Of a stretch of 64,000 bases of DNA, positions 50,338 through 59,608 are shown piece after piece. Source of the DNA: Corynebacterium lemuris (GTDB lineage Bacteria > Actinomycetota > Actinomycetes > Mycobacteriales > Mycobacteriaceae). A model generated the notes under the pieces. The model saw only the letters and a program-made list of their open reading frames with translations, made no database searches and was not told where the DNA came from. The DNA lies in contig NZ_JANWTC010000008.1 in the NCBI RefSeq assembly GCF_024919295.1, forward strand, positions 85,495-149,494, in the 5' to 3' direction. The position numbers and the translations under genes are program-made. Within the stretch, counting starts at the first letter, position 1. Every line of letters starts with the position of its first letter.

Positions 50338-51462
50338 CTACTGGTTGGTCTCGGAGACCTTGAGCACGGCCTTGATGGTGCCGCCCTCATGCGCATCGGC
50401 GATGGCCCGGTCGATCTCGTCGAAACCGTAGAGTTTGACCAGCCGGTCGAAGGGGAACCGGCCCTGGCGGTAGAGCTCGATCAGACCGGGAATGAGCTCG
50501 TGGCTGGTGGCGGAACCGCCCAGGGTGCCGACGATGTGCTTGCCAAACAGGGTGCGCATGTGGTCGACGGAGAAACGGGCCTGCGCCGGGGCACCGCCGA
50601 CGAGGATGAAGGTGCCCATCAGACCGACGGCGTCGGCGGCCTGCTCGATGACGCGGATGCTGCCGGTGCAGTCGAGGACGTAGTCAGCCGGGCCGCCGCA
50701 GATCTCGGTGACGGCCTCGACGATGTCCTTGTCACGGGTGTTGACGGTGTGGGTGGCACCGAATTCGCGGGCCAGCTCGAGGCGGGAGTCCTGCAGGTCC
50801 ATCGCGATGATGGTGGTGGCCGGGGTGTTGCGGGCGGCCATGATGGCGGCCAGGCCGACGGCACCCGCGCCGATGACCACGACCGACTCCCCTGGGCCGG
50901 GTTTGGCGGTGTTGAAGACCGCGCCCGCGCCGGTGGTGATGCCGCAGGCCAGGGGGCCGAGCAGCTCAAGGTCGAGGTCCTTGTCCACCTTGACCAGGGC
51001 GTTGGCGCGGGTCAGGGAGTAGGTGGCGAAGGAGGACTGGCCGAAGAAGTGCCCGGAGAGCGAGGAACCGTCCTCGCGGGTGTAGGCGGAGCTGCCCGCG
51101 TCGGGGCCGTGCAGGCGCACGCCGGCCAGCAGCTCCGCGCCGATGTTGAGGCAGTAGCGGTGCTCACCGCGGATGCAGTTGCGGCAGGTGCCGCAGTAGG
51201 GCCAGCCCATGATGACGTGGTCGCCCGGCTCGACGTTGGTCACGCCCGCACCGATCGACTCCACGACGCCGGAGCCTTCGTGGCCGAAGACACCCGGCAG
51301 TGGCAGCGGCATGTCACCGGACTGGGTGTTCAGATCGGTGTGGCAGACGCCGGTGGCCACGACGCGGACCAGGACCTCGCCCGGACCGGGACCGTCGATG
51401 TTGAGTGTCTCTCGGACAAACGGGGCATTGATCTCTTCCACCACATAGGCGTCGATCTTCAT
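50338..51462 (-). CDS. Zinc-dependent aryl-alcohol dehydrogenase
   Basis: 374 residues of the medium-chain alcohol dehydrogenase family. The catalytic zinc ligands are in ATGVCHTDL and GHEGSGVV; the structural zinc cysteines are in YCGTCRNCIRGEHRYC (four Cys). The NAD fold is VVIGAGAVGLAAI. It most resembles benzyl-alcohol dehydrogenases (XylB/AreB type). GGAGGAAG precedes ATG 51462. It is the first gene of the alcohol/aldehyde dehydrogenase unit, next to an AraC regulator gene on the same strand. Confidence 0.85.
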   Translation of the reverse strand: MKIDAYVVEEINAPFVRETLNIDGPGPGEVLVRVVATGVCHTDLNTQSGDMPLPLPGVFGHEGSGVVESIGAGVTNVEPGDHVIMGWPYCGTCRNCIRGEHRYCLNIGAELLAGVRLHGPDAGSSAYTREDGSSLSGHFFGQSSFATYSLTRANALVKVDKDLDLELLGPLACGITTGAGAVFNTAKPGPGESVVVIGAGAVGLAAIMAARNTPATTIIAMDLQDSRLELAREFGATHTVNTRDKDIVEAVTEICGGPADYVLDCTGSIRVIEQAADAVGLMGTFILVGGAPAQARFSVDHMRTLFGKHIVGTLGGSATSHELIPGLIELYRQGRFPFDRLVKLYGFDEIDRAIADAHEGGTIKAVLKVSETNQ

Positions 51463-51542
51463 GTTCTGCTTCCTCCACTACGAATTTGTCGGTGGGATCT
51501 GCAGGCCCTGGGGCCTGATCCACATCACACATCATCATCGAC

Positions 51543-51571
51543 GTGACACGTGACACTCCAGGACAGGAGTG
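51543..51571. promoter_or_regulatory. Operator candidates upstream of the aryl-alcohol dehydrogenase gene
   Basis: A 7-bp direct repeat GTGACAC-GTGACAC (51543-51556) runs into the inverted repeat CACTCC-n6-GGAGTG (51554-51571), about 90 nt upstream of the dehydrogenase start. Tandem half-sites are typical for AraC-family activators, and such a gene lies 26 nt further on. Confidence 0.5.
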
Positions 51572-51596
51572 CAGGACTTGTGGACCAGCAGCGCAG

Positions 51597-52568
51597 TCAG
51601 GCGGGAACGCGGCGGAACTCGCCCGGGGTGCAGCCGAATTCCTGCCGGAACACGCGGGTGAAATAGGAGGGGTCAGCGAAGCCGGACCAGCGGCCGACCT
51701 CCGACACCGACATCGTCGGGTGCAGGATCAGCAGTTCCTGGGCACGTCCCAGACGTCGTTGCCGGATGACCGTACCCACGGTGGTCTCGGCCTCCGCGAA
51801 CAGGGCGTGCAGGGAACGGGTCGACATGAAGTGTGCTGCGGCGATCCGCCCCGGGCTGAGATCCTCGTCGAGGAGGTGGTCGTCGATCCAGGCGGTGATG
51901 TCCGCCCGCTGCTCAGCCCGCTGGTGCTCCGGAGAGGCGACAGGCGCCCCGACCGCGGAGCTGAAGAGCATGGTCAGCAGGTCGACGGTGCTGCGCACCA
52001 TCTGCCGGCCATGCCCGCCGGTGAATTCATCCAGCCCGGATGCCACACCCTGCAGATAGGGCAGCACCACCCGGCCTGCCCCCTCCCCCGGGGTGAAACG
52101 CGCGGCGCTGAGATCAGCGTAACCCTGGCCCAGGCTGAGCAGGCGGGTCTTGGGCAGGACCATGATGAGGCTGTCGAAACCGGTGTCCGTCCAGATCCGG
52201 TAAGGCGCCATCGAGTCGTGCACGCCGAGCTGTCCGGGCCCGATGGTCTGCTCCCGGCTGCCCTGCCGGATCACCGCGGTGCCGTCGAGGACGTAGTAGA
52301 TCTTCAGCGCCGAGTCATCCGGATCCACAGAGCCGGCGTACTCGACCTCGTGCCCGGAAACCTGCACGGTGGAGAAGACCAGATCATCGAACTGGCAGGA
52401 ACGCATGTGGGCACGGAAATCCGTCCCGCCGCGCCGGGATACCGGGGCGACCGCCGCCTGCCGGCCCCCGCCGTCCTCGAACACAGGGCGGTAGACCCGC
52501 GTGATGCTCGCCCCGAAGTCGGTGGCGTCATCGAAGGTGGCGGCCTGCAGCGTGCCGGTACGTGCCAT
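51597..52568 (-). CDS. AraC-family transcriptional regulator
   Basis: 323 residues: an N-terminal cupin-type ligand-binding region (YYVLDGTAVIRQGSREQTIGPGQLGVHDS) and a C-terminal double helix-turn-helix (LSPGRIAAAHFMSTRSLHALFAEAE and MSVSEVGRWSGFADPSYFTRVFRQEFGCTPGEFRR). The layout resembles regulators of aromatic or aldehyde catabolism such as FeaR. It lies upstream of, and on the same strand as, the aryl-alcohol/aldehyde dehydrogenase genes and is their likely activator. It diverges from pcaO. Confidence 0.88.
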   Translation of the reverse strand: MARTGTLQAATFDDATDFGASITRVYRPVFEDGGGRQAAVAPVSRRGGTDFRAHMRSCQFDDLVFSTVQVSGHEVEYAGSVDPDDSALKIYYVLDGTAVIRQGSREQTIGPGQLGVHDSMAPYRIWTDTGFDSLIMVLPKTRLLSLGQGYADLSAARFTPGEGAGRVVLPYLQGVASGLDEFTGGHGRQMVRSTVDLLTMLFSSAVGAPVASPEHQRAEQRADITAWIDDHLLDEDLSPGRIAAAHFMSTRSLHALFAEAETTVGTVIRQRRLGRAQELLILHPTMSVSEVGRWSGFADPSYFTRVFRQEFGCTPGEFRRVPA

Positions 52569-52659
52569 GGGTCGGTCACCTCACATCTCCGGGTCCGGGT
52601 TCACCGTCAAGGGTTCAGTGTAGGCAGAATCACCGCACACAGGTAGCCTTCAGCACATT

Positions 52660-54696
52660 ATGGGTTCCCAGTATCTGCGGCACGTCCTGCGGCGGCTGCT
52701 CAGCCAGGCGGTCCTGCGGGTGTCCGCGGGGGAAGCGGGCTCGGTGCTGCTGATCACCGGGCCGGAGGGGGCGGGGCGTCGACAAGCACTCGATGCCGTG
52801 GCCGCCCGCCTCGCCGGGCACGGGCAGGTCCGGGTGCCGCTGTTCCGCTGGGACCGTAAGACCCCCGGCGCGCTGCGTGGCCAGCTGCCGAGCCCGCTGG
52901 CCGATGTCCTCGTGCTTGTCGACGACCTCCACTTCGCCGACGAGGCCTCCCTGCGCGAGCTCATCACCACGGCCCGCCGCCCGGATTCCACCGTTTCGGT
53001 CATCGCCACCGTTGACGGCGAGGAGCTGAACCAGCTGGCCACGGACGTGCTCGTCCTGCCGCCGCTGTCGCTGGCGGAGACCGCCGGTTATCTCGAATCG
53101 CTCACCGGCCGCCGCATCCCCGTGGCCACGGTGGAACAGGTCCACGCCCAGACCGGTGGCTGGCCGGGTCAGATCGAGAAGATCGTGGTCTCCGTGCCGG
53201 AGGGTGAACTCGCCCGGCGGGGCGCGCAGGAGCGTTCTGAGCATGAGAACCTCGACCGGGCGCTTGAGCTGACGGCCGATTTCGAGCTGCCCACCGCGGA
53301 GCTCTACCTCAACGAGTGCCGGCGCCTCGTCAACCCCGCCGAACAGGACAGTCTGCGCGGTTACCTGGCGCTCAACCGCGGCCTGCGCCGCCGCGCCCAC
53401 CAGTTCCTCGCCCACCCGGGCCCCGATCCCCGGCACCGGGCCCGCGGGGTGCTGCTCGCCCTGGTCGACTGGGACCTGCCCGACGTGCAGGCCAAGGTCG
53501 CCGCCCTGCGTGCCGGTGCCCCCGCCTCCCCCGCGACCACCGAGGCCCGCGTCCTGGGTCTGGTCGCCGACGCCGCCGAATCCGGCCGCATGCCCGACTC
53601 CGACTTCGCGGTGGACTCGGTGCTCAACCGGCAGCGCCTGGACATGGTCCAGGGCTGGCTGGCCCTGACCTTCGACGATCCCCTCACCGCCCGGGAGAAA
53701 CTCCAGCACTTCGGCGACCAGTCCCCGGCCGTCGGCCTGTGGCAGGACGCCTGGCTGGCGCGCACCCTCTACGTGCTGGGTGAATGGTCCGCAGCGGCCC
53801 GGACCGTGGAACGCGGCCTGGCCGCCGCCGAGGCCCGCGGTATGCACCTGCTCGAGCCGATGCTGCTGTGGACCGGTGTGCAGATCGCCGCGATGCAGGG
53901 TGATCAACTGCTGGCCCGCAACTACCTCCAGCGCCTGACGCTCGACGAGGACGCCTTCCTGCTGCAGTCCCTGCCCGCCGCAATGGGCCGGATGATCGTC
54001 GCCGCCAACAGCGCCGACCTGCCCACCGCCCTGCGCGCCGGTGAACAACTGGCCCGCACCGTGGCCTCCGCCGACACCCAGCACCCGGGTTTCTGGCCCT
54101 GGGAGGACGTCTATGCCCAGACTCTGATCCGGGCCGGACGCATCGACCGCGCCGACGAGGTGATCACGGGTGCCGAGGAACGGCAGGGTTCCTCGGGGCT
54201 GGTCTCGGTGATCGCGAAGAATGCGGTGCCCCGGGCGACGATCCAGATCCAGCGCGGCGATGTCGTCGCAGGTCTGCGCACCTTCGAATCAGCCGTCGAG
54301 TCCATCAGTGACACCCCCATGCCCGCCTACCAGTCCCGCATCCTCTTCGAATACGGCAAGGTGCTGCGCCGCCAGGGCCGCCGCCAGCGCGCCGACGAGG
54401 TCCTCTCACACGCCGCGGAGATCTACGCCCAGATGGAGGCCACCGTCATGGTCGAACTCTGCGCCGCTGAGCGCCGCATCGGTGGAGTGGGTACCCCACA
54501 GCACCTCAACCCCCACGGTCTGACACCCCAGGAGGAGCAGATCGCGGTGCGGGTGACCGAGGGCGCGACCAACGCCGAGGTCGCCCGGGAGCTGAGCCTG
54601 TCCACCAAAACCGTGGAGTACCACCTGACGCGGGTCTACCGGAAGCTCGGCGTGCGTTCCCGGCAGGGCCTGCGCGAGGTGCTCGGGCGGGGTTGA
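52660..54696 (+). CDS. pcaO: PcaO-like LuxR-family regulator with degenerate ATPase domain
   Basis: 678 residues. The N-terminal P-loop region is SVLLITGPEGAGRRQALDA, where the Walker A lysine is replaced by Arg; Walker B is LVLVDDLHFADEASL. A long helical middle follows. The C-terminal LuxR helix-turn-helix is LTPQEEQIAVRVTEGATNAEVARELSLSTKTVEYHLTRVYRKLGV. This is the LAL architecture of C. glutamicum PcaO, activator of the protocatechuate dioxygenase genes. The adjacent minus-strand pca operon is the probable target. No ribosome-binding site precedes ATG 52660; TAGCCT (52644-52649) suggests a very short leader. Confidence 0.85.
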   Translation: MGSQYLRHVLRRLLSQAVLRVSAGEAGSVLLITGPEGAGRRQALDAVAARLAGHGQVRVPLFRWDRKTPGALRGQLPSPLADVLVLVDDLHFADEASLRELITTARRPDSTVSVIATVDGEELNQLATDVLVLPPLSLAETAGYLESLTGRRIPVATVEQVHAQTGGWPGQIEKIVVSVPEGELARRGAQERSEHENLDRALELTADFELPTAELYLNECRRLVNPAEQDSLRGYLALNRGLRRRAHQFLAHPGPDPRHRARGVLLALVDWDLPDVQAKVAALRAGAPASPATTEARVLGLVADAAESGRMPDSDFAVDSVLNRQRLDMVQGWLALTFDDPLTAREKLQHFGDQSPAVGLWQDAWLARTLYVLGEWSAAARTVERGLAAAEARGMHLLEPMLLWTGVQIAAMQGDQLLARNYLQRLTLDEDAFLLQSLPAAMGRMIVAANSADLPTALRAGEQLARTVASADTQHPGFWPWEDVYAQTLIRAGRIDRADEVITGAEERQGSSGLVSVIAKNAVPRATIQIQRGDVVAGLRTFESAVESISDTPMPAYQSRILFEYGKVLRRQGRRQRADEVLSHAAEIYAQMEATVMVELCAAERRIGGVGTPQHLNPHGLTPQEEQIAVRVTEGATNAEVARELSLSTKTVEYHLTRVYRKLGVRSRQGLREVLGRG

Positions 54697-54856
54697 CATC
54701 GGTGGGCCTTCGGCGGGTGAGATGTTGAGGGCCGTCTCACGGCCGGGGCGCGCAATATCTGGCTGCCACGGGATCACCCGGTGCGCATCATGCCTGTTCA
54801 ATGGCCCTCGCTTGATGCGTCAAGGTAAGATGTTGCGCACCCCGGGAACGCGGAAA

Positions 54857-54882
54857 CCCCGGATACCCGCAGTCATCCGGGG
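54857..54882 (-). terminator. Hairpin downstream of the pca-pob operon
   Basis: ccccggat (54857-54864) pairs with atccgggg (54875-54882), located 18 nt beyond the stop of the pcaK-type transporter gene. The rest of the 200-bp spacer to pcaO shows nothing else recognisable. Confidence 0.55.
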
Positions 54883-54899
54883 CGCACTCAGCATCCTGT

Positions 54900-56240
54900 T
54901 CAGGGAGCGGAGTGGATCACCGTCCGCTGGTACACCGGACGGGTGAAGGAGAACAGCACCGCGCCAAGCACGCCGACGATCGCGTAGGCGAAGAAACCCC
55001 ACGGATGCGCCAGGCCCAGGCTGATGAGCAGTCCGCCGAGGAGCGGACCGGAGATCGCCCCCAGGCGGCCGATGCCGGCGGAGAAGCCCATCGCCGTGGC
55101 CCGCATGTTGGAGGGGTGGTTCTCCCCCACGAAGGCGTAGACGAGGTTCTGCGCGGAGAACACGAACACACCGGTGATGAACACCACCGCGTACAGCCCG
55201 AGCAGCGGCAGTTTGATGGCCATGAGCGCCAGGAAAACCGCGGAGGCCACGAACCAGACGATTCCGGTCGGGCGCGGGGAACGGATATCGGAGACCCGGC
55301 CCGCCAGGATAAGACCGGCAACGGCTCCGATGTTGAGCACCAGCAGGAAGCCCAGTGAGTTGCCCAGGTCGTAGTCGGCGGCACGCATGATCTGCGGCAG
55401 CCAGGTGTTGAGGCCGTAGACCAGGAGCAGGCCCATGAAGGAGGCGCCCCACACCGCCAGGGAGTTGCGACGGTACCTCGGGGTGAGCACGGAGGCCAGC
55501 GAGCTGCGCTGTTTATCGGCCTTCGCCTCCTCAGCTGCCTGCTGGTCAAGGGGGTCGGTCAGTTCCATTCCGTACTCGGCGGCGATGGCCTCGGCTTCCT
55601 TGATCCGGCCCTTGGCCAGCAGGTACTGCGGGGATTCGGGCAGCAGCCAGATCATGAGCGGGGCGAGGATGATGCCGGGGACGGCACCGATGATGAACAG
55701 GGACTGCCAGCCGAAGTCGTCGATCATGAGGATGGCCAGCAGGGCGGTGAGCACGGCACCGACGTGGTAGCCGGTCATCACGGTGGTGGTGGAGGAACCG
55801 GCCCTGGCCCGGCCGCGGAACTCGGTGACCATGGAGATGGCGGTGGGCAGGCAGCCGCCCAGGCCGACTCCGGCGAGGAAACGCAGGAACATGAGCATGA
55901 ACACCGAATCGGCGAAGCCCATGCCCAGGGTGAGGATGGAGAAGGCGAAGACGGAGCCGATCATGACCCAGCGGCGGCCGAGTTTATCGGTCAGCGCGCC
56001 GATGGTGAGGGCGCCGATGGTCATGCCGATGAGGCCGGCGGTGACGATCTGGGTGCCCTCGCCGGCGGTGACCTGCCAGGCGGGGTCCTCGATCATCGAG
56101 GGCAGGACGGCGCCGATGACGACCATGTCGAAGCCGTCGAGAAGCACTGCCACCCAGCACAGGAGGGTGACCATGAACGTGGAACGGGCGGCACCGGATC
56201 GGTTACCGGTCCGGGCCGCCGTCGTAGAGGTGGTGCTCAT
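54900..56240 (-). CDS. pcaK: Aromatic acid:H+ symporter (PcaK-like, MFS)
   Basis: 446 residues, twelve predicted membrane helices. The AAHS-family signature LLDGFDMVVIGAVLP is in helix 1, TDKLGRRWV in the 2-3 loop and PESPQYLLAKGR before the central loop. It imports 4-hydroxybenzoate and/or protocatechuate. Its start directly abuts the pobA stop, making it the last gene of the operon pcaHGBC-pobA-pcaK. Confidence 0.9.
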   Translation of the reverse strand: MSTTSTTAARTGNRSGAARSTFMVTLLCWVAVLLDGFDMVVIGAVLPSMIEDPAWQVTAGEGTQIVTAGLIGMTIGALTIGALTDKLGRRWVMIGSVFAFSILTLGMGFADSVFMLMFLRFLAGVGLGGCLPTAISMVTEFRGRARAGSSTTTVMTGYHVGAVLTALLAILMIDDFGWQSLFIIGAVPGIILAPLMIWLLPESPQYLLAKGRIKEAEAIAAEYGMELTDPLDQQAAEEAKADKQRSSLASVLTPRYRRNSLAVWGASFMGLLLVYGLNTWLPQIMRAADYDLGNSLGFLLVLNIGAVAGLILAGRVSDIRSPRPTGIVWFVASAVFLALMAIKLPLLGLYAVVFITGVFVFSAQNLVYAFVGENHPSNMRATAMGFSAGIGRLGAISGPLLGGLLISLGLAHPWGFFAYAIVGVLGAVLFSFTRPVYQRTVIHSAP

Positions 56241-57434
56241 TTAGATGTCGAACTCCGGCAGGTCGAGGCCGACGTACTGCTCGGCGAGGTACTTCCGGCC
56301 GGCATCGGTGGCCAGGACGGAACGCAGCTCGGCGCGGCTGCGCTGGGTCTGGAAGTAGGGCTGCTCGGGCACGGTGTGGAACATCGACGACATCCAGTAG
56401 GAGAAGTGCTGGGCCTTCCATACGCGCGGCACGGCAAGCGCCGAGTACTGGTCGAGGAGGTCGGTGTTGTTCTTCTTGATGGCACGCGCCAGGGCCGGGG
56501 CCAGGACGGAGACGTCGGCGACGGCCAGGTTCAGGCCCTTCGCGCCGGTGGGCGGCACGGTGTGGGCGGCGTCGCCGGCGAGGAAGAGGCGGCCGCGCTG
56601 CATCGGGTCGGTGACCGCGGAGCGGAAGCGCAGGACGGCCTTGTCGAAGATCTCGCCTTCGGAGACGCGCAGGTCATCGCTGCTGACGCGCTTGTGTAGC
56701 TCCTCCCAGATGCGCTCATCCGACCACATGTCGATGGTGTCCTCGGGGTTGCACTGCAGGTAGTAGCGCTGGACGGTGTCGGAGCGGGTGGAGATCAGCG
56801 CGAAGCCGTCGGGTGAGTTGGCGTAGATCAGTTCCTTCTGGGTCTTCGGCGCGTTGACCAGGATGCCGAACCAGGCGTAGGGGTACTGGTGGCGGGAGCG
56901 CACGGCACCGGGTTGCTCGGTGATGAGCTTGCGGTTGGGTGAGTTGGAGCCGTCGCCGGCCATGACGTAGTCGGCGGTGAGCTGCTGCTGTGCGCCGGCC
57001 TCGTCGGTGTAGGTGATGGTGACCTGGTCGCCGTCATAACCGGTGACCTCGTCGACGGTGGTGTTGAAGAGGATGGGCTGTCCGTCCTCGAGGCGGCGCG
57101 CGATGAAGTCCTTGAGGTATTCGTGCTGCGGGTAGACGGCCATGTGGTGGCCGGTCAGGCCGGCGAGGTCGATGCGGGTGCGCTGGCCGTCGATGGCCAG
57201 CTCGATGGCGTCGTCGATGTCGGCCTCGCGGTCCATGCGCTCGCCGACGCCGGTCTCGCGCATGAGGCGCATGGTGCCCTGTTCGAGGACGCCGGCGCGG
57301 ACGGTCTCCTCGACGTCCCGGCGGGAGCGGGACTCGAAGACGACGGATTCGATGCCGTAGTTGTGGTGGAGCAGGTGGGCCAGGGTGAGGCCGGCGGGGC
57401 CGGCGCCGATGATGGCGACTGGGGTGTGGGTCAT
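56241..57434 (-). CDS. pobA: 4-hydroxybenzoate 3-monooxygenase
   Basis: 397-residue flavoprotein hydroxylase. The FAD site is AIIGAGPAGLTLAHLL, the DG motif is VMAGDGSNSPNRK and the GD motif is RLFLAGDAAHTVPPTGAKGLN. Substrate-site residues YPYAWFGILVNAP are as in PobA. It converts 4-hydroxybenzoate to protocatechuate with NAD(P)H and O2. It is 22 nt after pcaC in the operon. Confidence 0.95.
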   Translation of the reverse strand: MTHTPVAIIGAGPAGLTLAHLLHHNYGIESVVFESRSRRDVEETVRAGVLEQGTMRLMRETGVGERMDREADIDDAIELAIDGQRTRIDLAGLTGHHMAVYPQHEYLKDFIARRLEDGQPILFNTTVDEVTGYDGDQVTITYTDEAGAQQQLTADYVMAGDGSNSPNRKLITEQPGAVRSRHQYPYAWFGILVNAPKTQKELIYANSPDGFALISTRSDTVQRYYLQCNPEDTIDMWSDERIWEELHKRVSSDDLRVSEGEIFDKAVLRFRSAVTDPMQRGRLFLAGDAAHTVPPTGAKGLNLAVADVSVLAPALARAIKKNNTDLLDQYSALAVPRVWKAQHFSYWMSSMFHTVPEQPYFQTQRSRAELRSVLATDAGRKYLAEQYVGLDLPEFDI

Positions 57435-57456
57435 GTCGGTGTCCTTTTATCCGGGG

Positions 57457-57858
57457 TCAGTTGTCTTCGAGTTCTGCGGCGGCTGCGGAGAGCAGTTTGA
57501 AGCCGTGGTTGGAGTTGGGGACACCGGCGTAGACGGCGGTGTGGAGCAGGACCTCACCGATCTGCTCGGCGTCGACTCCGGCGCGCAGGGCGGCGCGGAT
57601 GTGCATGTCCAGTTCGCCGTCGTTGCCTACGGCGGTGAGGATGGCGATGGTGAGCAGGCGGCGTTGGGTGTGATCGAGCCCGTCACGGTTCCAGATGTCA
57701 CCCCAGGCGGTGCGGGTGATGAAGTCCTGGAATTTTTCGGTCACCGGGGTCTGCTTGGCGACGGCCGCGTCCACGTGCGCGTCCCCGAGTACCGCGCGGC
57801 GGTTGCGCATGCCGACCTCGTGGGCGGCGGCGCGGCCCTGTTCGTAGTTCTCGCTCAT
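57457..57858 (-). CDS. pcaC: 4-carboxymuconolactone decarboxylase
   Basis: 133 residues of the carboxymuconolactone decarboxylase family without a CxxC pair: MRNRRAVLGDAHVDAA, DFITRTAWGDIWNRDGLDHTQRRLLTIA and EVLLHTAVYAGVPNSNHGF. It forms the enol-lactone that PcaD hydrolyses. Its ATG overlaps the pcaB stop by one base (TAATG). The long upstream open frame is antisense noise within pcaB. Confidence 0.95.
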   Translation of the reverse strand: MSENYEQGRAAAHEVGMRNRRAVLGDAHVDAAVAKQTPVTEKFQDFITRTAWGDIWNRDGLDHTQRRLLTIAILTAVGNDGELDMHIRAALRAGVDAEQIGEVLLHTAVYAGVPNSNHGFKLLSAAAAELEDN

Positions 57859-58982
57859 TATCGGTCCCCTTCCAGGATGATGTCGGTGATCTCGGGGGCG
57901 TGGCCGAGGTTGGTGTGGGCCACCTTCTCCCCCATCGTGTCGGTGCGGATCTGCAGCCCGTCGAGGCTGGCGTGGATGCGGCTGACGGCTGAGGCGGTGG
58001 CGGCGAGCAGGTCGCGCAGGGTCTGCCATTCGGCGTGCCAGCTTCCCGTCCCGCGCTGCCAGCGGCAGTCGAGGGTGTCGAGCATGGTGGCCGCCAGGCC
58101 CGGGGTTCGGCGGGCATAACCGTCGCAGGCGACTGCGGCGGCAGGGTTGGCCTTGTGCGGCATGGATGAGCTGCCGCCGGGGCTGCCCTCGGCGAGCTCG
58201 GCGATCTCGGTGGCCGAGGAGGCGATGATGTCGCCGGCGATCTTGCGCACACTGCCTGCGACAACGGCGGCGGCCAGGCCGACGTCGACGAAGGGCTGGC
58301 GGTTGGTGTGCCAGACCAGGGGCCGGTCGGCCAGTTCCAGCAGCTGGGCGAGCCGGTCGTGGATGGCGATGCCGTCGGGGTGGGTGGCCACGAGGTTGCC
58401 GGTCGCACCCGCGTACTGCACGGGCAGCGCGGCGGCGGTCTCCCGCAGGCGCGCGGCCGCGGAGCGCACGCCCTCGAGCCAGCCTGCGGCGATGAGCCCG
58501 AAGCTGGTGGGCAGGGCCTGCTGGCCCAGGGTGCGGCCCATCACCGGCGTGCTGCGGTGGGTGCGGGCGAGCGCCACGAGGAGCTTCTCGACATCGCGCA
58601 GCACCCGGTCGATCTCTCCGACGGCGCGGCGGGCGCACAGGGCCAGGGCGGTGTCGATGGCGTCCTGGCTGGTGGCCCCGACGTGGATGCCGGAGGTGTC
58701 CTCGACGCGCTGTTTGAGGGCGACGGCCAGCGGGATGGCGGGGTTGGCGCCGGCGGTGGAGGCCGTGGCGATGTCGGCGACCTCGTAGGTGTAGGCGTCG
58801 ATGGCCTCGCGTGCCAGGGCGGCGGACTCCGGGCTGATGCGGCCGGTGTGCTCGGCGGCGTCGGCGAGCGCGCGCTCGAATTCGAGGATGGCGTCGAGGA
58901 AGGCGCGGTCGGAGAGGTGGGCTGCGGCGGCGATGTCACCGCCGGCGTGGTCGCTGTAGAGGGATCGGCTCAGGTCAGACAC
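57858..58982 (-). CDS. pcaB: 3-carboxy-cis,cis-muconate cycloisomerase
   Basis: 374 residues of the fumarase/aspartase superfamily with signature GSSSMPHKANP and GATSQDAIDT. It lactonises beta-carboxymuconate. It is somewhat shorter than the typical 400-450 residues, lacking part of the C-terminal domain, which is usual in corynebacteria. It overlaps the pcaG stop by 8 nt. Confidence 0.93.
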   Translation of the reverse strand: MSDLSRSLYSDHAGGDIAAAAHLSDRAFLDAILEFERALADAAEHTGRISPESAALAREAIDAYTYEVADIATASTAGANPAIPLAVALKQRVEDTSGIHVGATSQDAIDTALALCARRAVGEIDRVLRDVEKLLVALARTHRSTPVMGRTLGQQALPTSFGLIAAGWLEGVRSAAARLRETAAALPVQYAGATGNLVATHPDGIAIHDRLAQLLELADRPLVWHTNRQPFVDVGLAAAVVAGSVRKIAGDIIASSATEIAELAEGSPGGSSSMPHKANPAAAVACDGYARRTPGLAATMLDTLDCRWQRGTGSWHAEWQTLRDLLAATASAVSRIHASLDGLQIRTDTMGEKVAHTNLGHAPEITDIILEGDR

Positions 58983-59574
58983 GGAAGAACGGGGTCTCCT
59001 TGTTCGGGTCCTCGTGCTGCATGACGATGTTCATGCGGTAGCCGCCCGCGGCCGGCTCGGCGATGAGCAGCTCGCGGCGGGGGGCGTCGACAAGCTGCAG
59101 GACGGGGTCGGTGGCGTTGGCCTCCGCGTTCTCGGGCAGGTAGAGGCGGGTGTAGAGGCGCTCGAGCATGCCGCGGGCGAAGACGCCCAGCTTGAGGTGC
59201 GGGGCCTCCTCCTCCGTGCCGCCGGGCACGAGGGTGGTGAAGGTGACGCTGCCGGTCTCATCGACCATGCCCCGGCCCACGCCGCGGAAGCCCTCGTCGG
59301 TGGTGGTGTTGTAGGTGCCGTCGGGGCGGGTCTGCCAGACCTCGATCATGGCGTCGGCGATGGGGTCACCGTTGCCGTCGATGACGGTGCAGGTGACCTC
59401 GACGGCACCCTCGGTGCCGGCGGGGACGAGCTGCTCCGAGTCCTCCAGGGTCAGGCCGATGTGGACGTAGGGTCCGACGGTCTGGGAGGGGGTGATGCCG
59501 AATTCCGCCTCGTCCTGGTCGCGGATGCCGGAGACCTCGTAACGGAATTCGCCGGTCTTGTGGGTGTCGATCAT
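58975..59574 (-). CDS. pcaG: Protocatechuate 3,4-dioxygenase alpha subunit
   Basis: 199 residues of the intradiol dioxygenase fold: GITPSQTVGPYVHIGLT at the N-terminus and DAMIEVWQTRPDGTYN in the middle. Like other alpha subunits it lacks the full set of iron ligands. With PcaH it opens protocatechuate between the hydroxyls. It is 34 nt after pcaH. A copy of the dispersed 13-mer lies inside it (59083-59095), encoding LVDA. Confidence 0.94.
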   Translation of the reverse strand: MIDTHKTGEFRYEVSGIRDQDEAEFGITPSQTVGPYVHIGLTLEDSEQLVPAGTEGAVEVTCTVIDGNGDPIADAMIEVWQTRPDGTYNTTTDEGFRGVGRGMVDETGSVTFTTLVPGGTEEEAPHLKLGVFARGMLERLYTRLYLPENAEANATDPVLQLVDAPRRELLIAEPAAGGYRMNIVMQHEDPNKETPFFRV

Positions 59575-59608
59575 TTCTCTGCTGCTCCTGGTTTTGTGAG
59601 GGGTCGGT

